Source: Hyphomicrobiaceae bacterium (lineage in GTDB: Bacteria > Pseudomonadota > Alphaproteobacteria > Rhizobiales > Hyphomicrobiaceae). From it: a DNA stretch of 64,000 nt. The notes beneath the pieces are model-generated. The model had not been told where the DNA came from and did no database searches. It worked only from the letters and a program-made list of their open reading frames with translations. Shown here piece after piece: positions 17,541 to 25,585 of the stretch. The DNA lies in contig JALHMC010000017.1 in assembly GCA_022844225.1 (NCBI GenBank), positions 1 through 64,000 of the forward strand, written 5' to 3'. Each line of letters opens with the position of its first letter. Position 1 is the stretch's first letter. The translations under genes were made by a program, and so were the position numbers.

Positions 17541-18275
17541 TCAGGCGGCCTTGCGCTGCTCGATGATGATCGCGTTCGCGAACAGGAAGAAGGCGATGAG
17601 TGACAGATAGAAGAACAGGCTCGAGAGCGAGATCACGCCTCGAATGATCTGGTCGAAGTGCGTCAGGAAGCTCAGGCTCGAGATGGCATCGACTAGCACT
17701 CGCGGTGCCCAGCCCCTGAAGAAATTCAGCACGAGATCGCTACCGCTCATGACCAGAAGGAAGCAAAGGGTCGCGGCGACGATGAAGGCGATGACCTGGT
17801 TCTTCGTCAGTGCCGAGATGCAAGACCCGATGGCGAGGAATGCGCCGGCCATCAGGAAGCTGCCGATATAGCTCGTCAGGATCACGCCGTTGTCGGGTTC
17901 ACCCAAGTAGTTGACCGTAATCCACATCGGCACCGTCAGCAGCAGGGCGAAACCGATGAAGGCCCATGCGGCGACGAACTTCCCAAGGATCGCCTCTCCG
18001 GTCGTCACCGGCAGCGTCATCAAAAGCTCGATGGTCCCACTCTTGCGCTCCTCGGCCCACAACCGCATCGCGACGGCTGGCACGAGCAGCAAGTAGAGCC
18101 AGGGATGGTACTGAAAGAATGCCTGCAGGTCAGCTTGCCCGCGCTCGAAAAAGTTCCCGATGAAGAACGCAAAGGCTCCTGTAAGGGCGACGAAGATAAC
18201 AGCGAAGACATAGGCGAGACCGGTGCCGAAATAGGCATTGAGTTCGCGCTTGGCGATGATCAAGACATTACGCAT
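17541..18275 (-). CDS. ABC transporter permease (GldF-like, ABC-2 family)
   Basis: A 244-residue permease with about six membrane helices. It starts MRNVLIIAKRELNAYFGTG, the typical ABC-2/GldF N-terminus, with RLWAEERKSGTIELLMTLPV as the conserved cytoplasmic elbow. The ATG at 18275 overlaps the last 8 bases of the ATPase gene and has AGGAGGG upstream inside that gene. A longer frame starting at 18386 lies wholly within the ATPase gene and is not needed. With the ATPase, GldG-like and DUF4340 proteins it forms one export or membrane-remodelling system. Confidence 0.9.
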   Translation of the reverse strand: MRNVLIIAKRELNAYFGTGLAYVFAVIFVALTGAFAFFIGNFFERGQADLQAFFQYHPWLYLLLVPAVAMRLWAEERKSGTIELLMTLPVTTGEAILGKFVAAWAFIGFALLLTVPMWITVNYLGEPDNGVILTSYIGSFLMAGAFLAIGSCISALTKNQVIAFIVAATLCFLLVMSGSDLVLNFFRGWAPRVLVDAISSLSFLTHFDQIIRGVISLSSLFFYLSLIAFFLFANAIIIEQRKAA

Positions 18276-19230
18276 GGTGGCGCAGGCCCTCCTCGCTCGT
18301 GATCTTGCGGAATACTTCGTCGAGCCGACCGCGCTCGACATAAAGCTCGGCGACCGGCAGCGACCGCTCCGAAAGTATCGCCGCAACCTCCGGGGCGATC
18401 ATAGAACCGCCTTTGGGAATAGCGCGGAGCTGGGCATGTCCGTTCTGAATGGCTCCGCGTTCGACCTGCTGCACGCCCGAGAGACTTCCGAGGGCACTCG
18501 CGACCGCATCGACGTGAGCTGCGTCGACCTTTATCGCGACCGCGTTGTGATACGGCATCCGGCGCTGCAACTCCTCGGCGGTTCCGTCGGCGACGATGCG
18601 ACCCCGATCGATCACGACGGCACGCGTGCAAACCGCCTCGACCTCTTCGAGAATGTGCGTCGAGACGATGATCGCCTTGTCCTTGGCCATCTCAGCTATG
18701 AGCGATCGCACGTGATGTTTCTGATTGGGATCGAGCCCGTCAGTCGGCTCATCCATGATCAACACAGCAGGGTCGTGGAGAATGGCCTGGGCGAGACCGA
18801 CGCGACGCTTGAAGCCTTTGGAGAGCGTCTCGATCGGCTGCTCGACCACACGCTCGAGACCGGTCCGCTCAACGGCGGCCGCAACCCGTTTGGCCTTTTC
18901 GGATCCATCAAAGCCGCGGATCTCGGCGATGAACCTCAGGAATGCGCCCGCTGTCATATCGCCGTAGGCCGGCGCGCCTTCGGGCAGGTAGCCGATCAGC
19001 GCCTTCGCCTCCTTCGGTCGTTCAGAGACGGAGATGCCGCAAATTCTGGCCGTGCCAGCATCGGGCTCGAGAAAGCCCGTCAGCATTTTCATCGTCGTCG
19101 ATTTGCCAGCGCCGTTGGGCCCGAGAAAACCGAGGACCTCGCCCTTTGCAACTTTCAGAGAGATCTCGTCCACGGCAACGATGTGCCCGAACGTTTTTCT
19201 CAGCCGGTCGGCTTCGACCAGTACCTGCAT
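18268..19230 (-). CDS. ABC transporter ATP-binding protein (GldA-like)
   Basis: A 320-residue ATPase: Walker A GPNGAGKST at 37-45, signature LSKGFKRRVGLAQA, Walker B VLIMDEPTDGLDP, and a C-terminal extension with VDAVASALGSLSGVQQVERG of the kind found in gliding-motility-type ABC ATPases. It powers the permease encoded next, with which it overlaps by 8 bp. The ATG at 19230 follows GGGAGGG. First gene of the four-gene operon. The 164-bp gap to the DadA-like gene likely contains its promoter. Confidence 0.92.
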   Translation of the reverse strand: MQVLVEADRLRKTFGHIVAVDEISLKVAKGEVLGFLGPNGAGKSTTMKMLTGFLEPDAGTARICGISVSERPKEAKALIGYLPEGAPAYGDMTAGAFLRFIAEIRGFDGSEKAKRVAAAVERTGLERVVEQPIETLSKGFKRRVGLAQAILHDPAVLIMDEPTDGLDPNQKHHVRSLIAEMAKDKAIIVSTHILEEVEAVCTRAVVIDRGRIVADGTAEELQRRMPYHNAVAIKVDAAHVDAVASALGSLSGVQQVERGAIQNGHAQLRAIPKGGSMIAPEVAAILSERSLPVAELYVERGRLDEVFRKITSEEGLRHHA

Positions 19231-19394
19231 GGAAACCCTCCCCGATCGGACAGTTCCGGCGCGACCTCCCTTGGCCGGACCGGCTCGCCGGGGGCGCGCA
19301 TCGACTGCGGTAGCATGTTGTTACCGCAGAGCAGGTATGCGTTGACGTTGGCACTGTCAAGTTACGAGTGCCAGGAAACATCGTCGACATCACC

Positions 19395-20699
19395 TCAGGC
19401 CGATTTCGCTGGCATCAATGCGACAGCCACGTCTTTGCTTGGGGCCGGTCCGAACCGATCGGGAGCATAGGGCTTCAGATCGAGATTGAGCCGCTCGCCG
19501 GATGCCATCGAGGCAACGATGCGGCCCGTGTTGGGGCCGCCAGTCAATCCCAAGTGTCCGTGACCGGCAGCGATGAGAATATTCGGGTGTCCCGGCAGGG
19601 GACCGATCGCAGGAAGGCTATCGGGGGTGCCAGGGCGGGGACCCATCCAGCGACTGCCGTTGCTCAGGTTTGCGCGGGGGAACATCGCGCGGGCTTGTCT
19701 CTCCAGTACTTCGGCGCGCCGCCAAGCGGGAGGATCGTCGGCCCGACCCAGTTCCTCCGTGCCTGCAACACGTAGTCCCATCTCCATCGAGGTGACCGCA
19801 AAATGACGCTCCGCTTCGCTCAGAACGTGATTCAGGGAAATGCCTGGGTCAGTGTAGGTCACGTGGTAGCCGCGCTCAGCAATCAACGGCAGCTTCAGGC
19901 CGAGAGGTCGGGCGAGGTCGAGGGACCAGGATCCGGCCGCGATGATGATCGTCTCTGCCGCCATCTGACCAGCCGACGTCTCAAGTCCGGTGACCGCCCC
20001 TGCGGGTCGCAGGGCGCGCACCTCGGCGCGAACGATCCGGCCGCCGTCTCGCTGGAACATAGCCGCATACGCTTGAGTGAGGCGGAAGGGGCTCAGCGTG
20101 TAGCCGATCGGCCCAAGCCTGACCCCCCGCTTGTATTCCCGAGACAACTCAGGCTCGGCCTCGTGCAAAGCCTCCCCGTCCAGGACTTCGATCTCAGCGC
20201 CTCTCTCTCGCCTCAGGCGCCATGACAAGCCGTTCTCGACGTCGAGCTTGGCCGGATCGCGGGCAATATATAGGTAGCGGGTGGGTCGAACGAGATCGGG
20301 TACTCCAGCCTGCCTTGATAGTGCCTCATGCAACTCGACCGATGTCCCGTACAGCGCCTTCATTGCATCGGCGGTGGCCGTCACGCGTGGCAAGTTGGCG
20401 GCCTGACGGAATTTCCAGAGCCATCGCGCCGTCCACGGTAATGAGCCCCACCTGACCACCAACGGGCTTTCAGGATCGAGCAACATGCTCGCCGCCTCGC
20501 TCTGGATGCCGGGCATAGCGACGGGAACGACGGCCTGCGCAGCCAAAATCCCTGCATTTCCGAACGAGCAGCCTTCGCCGGGCGCCAACCGGTCGACGAT
20601 GGTCACGGCCCATCCGCGGCGTTGGAGCTCAATCGCGCTGCATACGCCGACGATGCCGGCACCAATTACGATGGCGCGCTGGCGTCCTGCGCTCGTCAT
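19395..20699 (-). CDS. FAD-dependent oxidoreductase, D-amino-acid dehydrogenase-like (DadA family)
   Basis: A 434-residue flavoprotein of the DadA type. The FAD Rossmann motif is IVIGAGIVGVCSAIELQRRG (GxGxxG within the first 20 residues), followed by VDRLAPGEGCSFGNAG, a substrate domain with RPTRYLYIA, and the C-terminal FAD loop GHGHLGLTGGPNTGR. DadA enzymes oxidise D-amino acids to 2-oxo acids and pass electrons to quinone at the inner membrane. The ATG at 20699 has AGGAG 8 bp upstream; the frame runs longer to 20801 but without similarity. The substrate is not certain, since sarcosine- or proline-type relatives look alike. Confidence 0.87.
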   Translation of the reverse strand: MTSAGRQRAIVIGAGIVGVCSAIELQRRGWAVTIVDRLAPGEGCSFGNAGILAAQAVVPVAMPGIQSEAASMLLDPESPLVVRWGSLPWTARWLWKFRQAANLPRVTATADAMKALYGTSVELHEALSRQAGVPDLVRPTRYLYIARDPAKLDVENGLSWRLRRERGAEIEVLDGEALHEAEPELSREYKRGVRLGPIGYTLSPFRLTQAYAAMFQRDGGRIVRAEVRALRPAGAVTGLETSAGQMAAETIIIAAGSWSLDLARPLGLKLPLIAERGYHVTYTDPGISLNHVLSEAERHFAVTSMEMGLRVAGTEELGRADDPPAWRRAEVLERQARAMFPRANLSNGSRWMGPRPGTPDSLPAIGPLPGHPNILIAAGHGHLGLTGGPNTGRIVASMASGERLNLDLKPYAPDRFGPAPSKDVAVALMPAKSA

Positions 20700-20849
20700 G
20701 CCTAGTCTCCTTCTCGCCGCGACCGGCTGCGATCGTCGCATAGCTCCATGGTTCCTGCCAATCGGCGTTCGCCCGAACATCTTGACCGCGGACGCGAACA
20801 CGCCAAGGTTCTGCTATCAAGGTGAACGACCAGAGGAAGGATCCGGTCC

Positions 20850-21233
20850 ATGCAAGCACCGCTCGAGATCAGCTTCCACGGCATCGAGCGAAGCGAGGCC
20901 GTCGAGGCGCGGATATTGGAGAAGTTCAAGCGTATCGAAGCCCATTTCGAGCGGATCACGCACGCCAGAGTCGTCATCGAAGCGCCGCAGCGCCGGACGC
21001 CGTTGCCAAAATTCTTCCACGTGCGCATCGATATCGGCATTCCCGGTCACAAGTCGATCGTCGTGAAACATGAGCCCGAGGCCGCCCATGCACACACCGA
21101 CGTCATGCTCGCTTTGCGCGATGCTTTCGGTGCGGCTCAGCGCCAGGTCGACGAGCTTTCCGACCGATTGGACAAGCAGGCCCGACACGAGAAAGTACGC
21201 CGGCGTCCCGCTGGCGAGCGGGACGAGGTGTGA
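20850..21233 (+). CDS. Ribosome hibernation/association factor, HPF-RaiA family (short form)
   Basis: A 127-residue protein with the beta-alpha-beta-beta-beta-alpha layout of HPF/RaiA: LEISFHGIERSEAVEARILEKF at the start and VRIDIGIPGHKSIVVKHEP in the middle. It lacks the C-terminal dimerisation domain of long HPF. These factors bind the 30S decoding centre in stationary phase. GAGGAAGGATCC precedes the ATG. It is divergent from the DadA-like gene. Hyphomicrobiales usually encode long HPF next to rpoN, so this is probably a second, stress-related copy. Confidence 0.8.
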   Translation: MQAPLEISFHGIERSEAVEARILEKFKRIEAHFERITHARVVIEAPQRRTPLPKFFHVRIDIGIPGHKSIVVKHEPEAAHAHTDVMLALRDAFGAAQRQVDELSDRLDKQARHEKVRRRPAGERDEV

Positions 21234-21266
21234 GGGCGCGGGCCTCGTGTCAAGTCGGCAACGCTC

Positions 21267-22427
21267 TCAAACGGTTCTATTCGACGACCGGCCGGCGAGC
21301 ATGCTTCGGTAGGCCTTCTCGATGTCGTCCTCGACATGTCGCTCGGTGTAGCCCGCCAGAACCTTTGCACGTGCGGTCGCGCCGAGTCGTGCCCTGAGCG
21401 CATGGTCTCCGGCCAGTCGCGTCAGCGCTTCGGCCAAGGCCTGCGCGTCCCCCGGCGGCACGACGAGGCCTTCGATCTCGTCACGCACGAAATGCCGGCA
21501 TCCTGGTACGTCGGTGACAATTACCGAGCGCGCTGATGCAGCCGCTTCCAGCAAAGCCCGAGGCATGCCCTCACGACTCCGCGCTGGAAGGACGAAAATA
21601 TCGGCTTTCTTCCAGACGGCCGCGACGTCCCGCGTGAACCCCATGTAGCGGCGATCGTCGCCGTTGGCCCATGCGCGAAGGGATGTGGACGCGATCGCCT
21701 CTGGATTGCCGTCGTCCGTGTCGCCATGCAACTCGATCGTGAGAGGCACGTCGCGAGCTTTGAGAATGTCCGCCGCTGCCATGAGCACATCCACGCCTTT
21801 CGGCCTGATCATTCGGGCGACGTACGCCGCGACTGGTCGGGCTTTTGTCGATACCGGTTGCGCCGCGAAAGTGTCCGGATCTATGCCAGCGCCACCGAGC
21901 ATCGTGACGCGTGAGCCCGCGGCTACGCCACCGGCCTCGAGGAAGGCTAAGTCTTCAGGGTTCTCCACGAGCAGCCAGCTACCGGGGCGGCGCATGACAC
22001 TGCGCATGACGCCAAGCGCTGCCTGCCTTGCGCCCCGTGCCTTGGCCGAATCCGAGATTGCGAGAAAGCCGAGCCCCGTCATGTGTACGATCGTATGGCG
22101 TGGCGGCCGGAAGAGTGTTGCCAATCCTCCCAGCACGATTGGTTTCATCGCGATCAAATGCATGACATCCGGAGCTTCGGAGGCAAGGATCGCACGGAGC
22201 TTACGGACAGTTCGAGCCTCGCGCAGTGGATTCATGGACGACCGATTGAAGTCGAGATCGATAGTCCGGCACCCGAGTTGCGCGATCTCGTGCATGCGGC
22301 CGGATGACCGCGTCACGACGACGACCTCGTGCGCGACCCGCGTCAATCGGCGCAGCAATGGTTTGAAGTGTGAGAGCGTGAACCAGTCCTCGGTGCAGGC
22401 CACTAAGACCTTATCCAGTATGGCCAT
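21267..22427 (-). CDS. Glycosyltransferase family 1/4
   Basis: A 386-residue GT-B enzyme. The N-domain starts ILDKVLVACTEDWFTLSHF and carries DVMHLIAMKPIVLGG. The C-domain has VAYVARMIRPKGVDVLMAA, ELHGD and the nucleotide-sugar EX7E region SREGMPRALLEAAASARS. It probably adds a hexose to a lipid carrier or polysaccharide precursor on the cytoplasmic face of the membrane. The ATG at 22427 fits the family start; upstream in-frame codons (to 22652) give no similarity. No other polysaccharide genes adjoin, so the glycan is unknown. Confidence 0.85.
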   Translation of the reverse strand: MAILDKVLVACTEDWFTLSHFKPLLRRLTRVAHEVVVVTRSSGRMHEIAQLGCRTIDLDFNRSSMNPLREARTVRKLRAILASEAPDVMHLIAMKPIVLGGLATLFRPPRHTIVHMTGLGFLAISDSAKARGARQAALGVMRSVMRRPGSWLLVENPEDLAFLEAGGVAAGSRVTMLGGAGIDPDTFAAQPVSTKARPVAAYVARMIRPKGVDVLMAAADILKARDVPLTIELHGDTDDGNPEAIASTSLRAWANGDDRRYMGFTRDVAAVWKKADIFVLPARSREGMPRALLEAAASARSVIVTDVPGCRHFVRDEIEGLVVPPGDAQALAEALTRLAGDHALRARLGATARAKVLAGYTERHVEDDIEKAYRSMLAGRSSNRTV

Positions 22428-22712
22428 GCGGTTGCCCCCACCGGCTCTGCGGCAGCGCAATGGATCGAGAATGTGACAATCGCCCGGCATCGGGGACAAG
22501 GTTACGCGAGCAGCGGGCCGAACTCCATGTGACGCGTGGCAGCTTGCCATCAACCGCATCCGCCAGCGCCGACGAGGCTGCCGCGGCAGCCTGCCAGCGC
22601 CTCCGCGTTGCGACCCCTGACAAATCCTATAGAAGCCTGTGCTCGCGAGCACAGATCTCGTTGTGCGCGCGTCTTATGAGCGTCGTAATCGGATAACTGG
22701 AAAGGAACTCGA

Positions 22713-23945
22713 ATGCGGCGATCCCTGCTCTTGTTTTTACTCGTATTTTCTGTGTCGTGGGCAGAAGCTCAAGTGCTGCCGCCGGAGCCTTCGCGTGGGT
22801 TGCCGGGTTTTCCTGCCGCGTCCGCTACGCCGCCGGTGCCCGTTCCCGTCGAATCGGCGGTTCGCCGGTCTGCGGAGGAACTCTTTGCCGAGATTGTAAA
22901 GCTCGATCCGTCGAGCGAGATCACGGTCATCATCGATCCCCTGATCGATGGCATAACCGGCTTCGAGACTGCCGCCACGCGCACAATGAACCGGCAGCTC
23001 GTCGAGATCGCGGCAGGTTCCTTTCCACGCATCAAGGTTCTGCCGCTGACAGTCGAAAACCTCGATCGTGCAAAGTTTCTCATTATCGGTACATTCAATC
23101 CGATCAACAACGCGGGCCAAGCGGCAGGTCCGCGGGACGCCTACTGGCTGTGCTTCGTTGCGATTGACCTCGCGAAGAAAGTGGTTGTCGCGCGGACAGT
23201 CAATCGCGCACTCCCGGCCGGTGTCGATAGCACGCCGGCTCCAATGTTCGCGCGTTCGCCCATCTGGTCGTTGGACCAGGCGACGCTTGCGTACATTCGC
23301 GCCTGCCAGCGCTCAAAGCCCGGCGATCCAGTCGATACTGCCTACATATCAAGTTTGCGTCTGCGCGTGGCCAATCAGGAGGGCCAGGCGGCACTCGAGG
23401 GCGGCCGTTATGATGAGGCGCAGGCTCGGTTTGCCGCCGCTGCTACGCTTCCCGGCGGACAGGACAGCGTTGCGACCTACAGTGGTCTATATCTCGCCAT
23501 GGCGGATCGTGGGCTTGCCGGCGAGGCATTACTAGCAATCACACGGCTGATCGACATCGGTCTGAGCCAGGATCGCCTTGGAATACTGTTCTTGTTCGAG
23601 ACTGGATCGACGGCATTCGTAGCCGATGCGGCGCTGTCGGCCCGTTACCCGGAATGGATTTCGGCTCTGGGCCAGCGAGTTGCGACGACCGGCAGGTGTC
23701 TGGATGTCGTCGGTCATGCCAGTCGGACGGGCAGCGAGCTTGCGAATGTCAAGTTATCGAAAGCGCGCGCCGATGAAATCGTCAGCCAGATCCGGCGAAC
23801 TTTCCCCGGGCTGGCGGGACAGCTGTCAAGTTCCGGCAAGGGCTCAAGCGAAGTGCTGGTCGGTCTACCCGTGGACGATGCTCAAACGGCGATCGACAAG
23901 CGTGTGGAGATTCGTCCGATTGTCTGTGCTACACGTCGCGGATAG
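22713..23945 (+). CDS. Secreted protein with C-terminal OmpA-like domain
   Basis: A 410-residue exported protein: signal peptide MRRSLLLFLLVFSVSWAEAQ (cleavage near residue 18-20), a Pro-rich linker, then a domain with FLIIGTFNPINNAG and KKVVVARTVNRA that resembles curli-assembly or FlgT-like modules. A TPR-like segment (VANQEGQAALEGGRYDEAQARF) and an OmpA_C-like end (CLDVVGHASRTGSELANVKL, SKARADEIVSQI, KRVEIRPI) follow. The peptidoglycan-binding Asp of the usual GHTD is Ser (S337), while the Arg (R352) remains. Periplasmic or envelope role. GGAAAGG lies 11-17 bases upstream of the ATG. Confidence 0.75.
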   Translation: MRRSLLLFLLVFSVSWAEAQVLPPEPSRGLPGFPAASATPPVPVPVESAVRRSAEELFAEIVKLDPSSEITVIIDPLIDGITGFETAATRTMNRQLVEIAAGSFPRIKVLPLTVENLDRAKFLIIGTFNPINNAGQAAGPRDAYWLCFVAIDLAKKVVVARTVNRALPAGVDSTPAPMFARSPIWSLDQATLAYIRACQRSKPGDPVDTAYISSLRLRVANQEGQAALEGGRYDEAQARFAAAATLPGGQDSVATYSGLYLAMADRGLAGEALLAITRLIDIGLSQDRLGILFLFETGSTAFVADAALSARYPEWISALGQRVATTGRCLDVVGHASRTGSELANVKLSKARADEIVSQIRRTFPGLAGQLSSSGKGSSEVLVGLPVDDAQTAIDKRVEIRPIVCATRRG

Positions 23946-24088
23946 TCGCGACGGAGCGTCTTGTCGACCCGATTGAACGCATGATGCCGTTGACCGCGGC
24001 ATCCAGAGCGTGCTGACTCGGCGCAACGGCTAGCTCGGACGCATCCGGGCTGGCGAGCATGTCGCTTGTCTGCCTTACGGAGCCTTCC

Positions 24089-25282
24089 ATGACCACTCAG
24101 TCTGATCCCGTTGTTATTGTCTCCGGCGCCCGGACTCCCATGGGGAGCTTCCAAGGCAGTTTGGCGAATGTCACCGCTCCCGAGCTTGGCGCTGTGGCCA
24201 TTCGCGCCGCCGTTGAGCGCGCCGGAGTCAAGCCCGAGGAAGTTTCCGAGGTGCTGATGGGGTGCGTGCTGCCTGCGGGCCAAGGGCAAGCGCCGGCCCG
24301 GCAGGCAGCCCGATATGGTGGTCTTCCCGACAGCGTGCCTTGCACGACCGTCAACAAGATGTGCGGCTCGGGAATGAAAACGGTCATGATGGCCTTTGAG
24401 GCTCTCCACGTGCGGCCGAAGGACGTGATCGTCGCAGGTGGCCTCGAGAGCATGACGAACACGCCTCACATTCTGCCGAAGCTGCGCTCCGGTCAGCGGC
24501 TCGGTCACACCCAGATTTACGATCACATGTTTCTCGACGGGCTTGAGGATGCCTATGACAAGGGTCGCCTAATGGGCACCTACGCCGAGGATACCGCCCA
24601 GCACTATCAGTTCACGCGCGAGCAACAGGACGCCTATGCGATCGAGAGCTTGGCCCGTGCCAAGCGCGCCAACGAGGACGGCTCATTCGCCAATGAGATG
24701 GCTCCCGTGAAGGTCAAGGGCCGCAAGGGCGAGACGATCGTCGACCGCGATGAGCAGCCATTTTCAGCCGATCCCTCCAAGATCCCGGGCCTGAAGCCTG
24801 CATTTCGTGAGGGCGGGACGGTGACGCCTGCCAATTCTTCGTCGATTTCCGATGGAGCGGCCGCACTCGTGCTCATGCGCGAAAGCGAGGCCAAGCGTCG
24901 TGGCCTGAAGCCGCTGGCAAAGATTGTAGCGACTTCGAGTCAGGCTCAGGAGCCGGCCTGGTTCACGACTGCGCCGATCGGCGCCATCCGAAAAGTGCTC
25001 GGTCAGACAGGCTGGTCCGTCAAGGACGTCGGGCTCTATGAGATCAATGAGGCTTTCGCCGTCGTCACGATGGCGGCAATGCGCGATCTCGACCTCCCGC
25101 ACGACAAGGTCAACGTCAACGGCGGTGCATGCGCCCTCGGCCACCCGGTCGGCGCGTCCGGTGCCCGCATTATCGTCACACTCCTTAACGCCATGGAGAA
25201 GCGGGGCGAAACAAAGGGAATTGCATCGCTGTGCATTGGAGGCGGTGAGGCAACAGCTGTTGCCGTCGAGCGAATGAATTAG
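24089..25282 (+). CDS. Acetyl-CoA acetyltransferase (thiolase II)
   Basis: A 397-residue thiolase that condenses or cleaves acyl-CoAs. The acyl-accepting Cys is C92 (VNKMCGSGMK). The C-terminal catalytic motifs are GGACALGHPVGASGAR and SLCIGGGEATAVAVE. The start at 24089 (MTTQSDPVV) has GGAG upstream; an in-frame ATG at 24059 adds ten unmatched residues. It stands alone, 4 kb from an enoyl-CoA hydratase and 7 kb from methylmalonyl-CoA mutase. Acetoacetyl-CoA formation for PHB or beta-oxidation are both possible. Confidence 0.92.
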   Translation: MTTQSDPVVIVSGARTPMGSFQGSLANVTAPELGAVAIRAAVERAGVKPEEVSEVLMGCVLPAGQGQAPARQAARYGGLPDSVPCTTVNKMCGSGMKTVMMAFEALHVRPKDVIVAGGLESMTNTPHILPKLRSGQRLGHTQIYDHMFLDGLEDAYDKGRLMGTYAEDTAQHYQFTREQQDAYAIESLARAKRANEDGSFANEMAPVKVKGRKGETIVDRDEQPFSADPSKIPGLKPAFREGGTVTPANSSSISDGAAALVLMRESEAKRRGLKPLAKIVATSSQAQEPAWFTTAPIGAIRKVLGQTGWSVKDVGLYEINEAFAVVTMAAMRDLDLPHDKVNVNGGACALGHPVGASGARIIVTLLNAMEKRGETKGIASLCIGGGEATAVAVERMN

Positions 25283-25364
25283 GCTGCTGCCGCTGGCTCG
25301 CCAGGCCCATTGCCCCTCCCGTGTGTAGGGAAAAAGTGCAATGGCTCGTAACCAATCGAGGCTA

Positions 25365-25387
25365 GGCCGACGGGAGGCTCGTCGGCC
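25365..25387 (+). terminator. Hairpin after the thiolase gene
   Basis: GGCCGAC and GTCGGCC pair around GGGAGGCTC, 82 bp after the thiolase stop, followed by GGTTTCGG. The T-tract is poor. The rest of the 303-bp gap 25283-25585 has an AT-richer stretch near 25430-25470 that may hold the promoter of the next gene; nothing else is recognisable. Confidence 0.4.
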
Positions 25388-25585
25388 GGTTTCGGTGAAG
25401 GCCGATCACCGACCAATATCGTCCATCACTGGTTGTCCTCTTATCGAAATTATTTCTGGAAGTTAAGGTTGACTGCCAGAACCCTGCCATGATCTCGGCT
25501 CATTGATTGCAAAAAGAGCGACGATGACGAGCTGGAGTGGCGTCGATTGGCGCTTCTCAGAGTATAGTTAAGGGCTGGAGACGGG

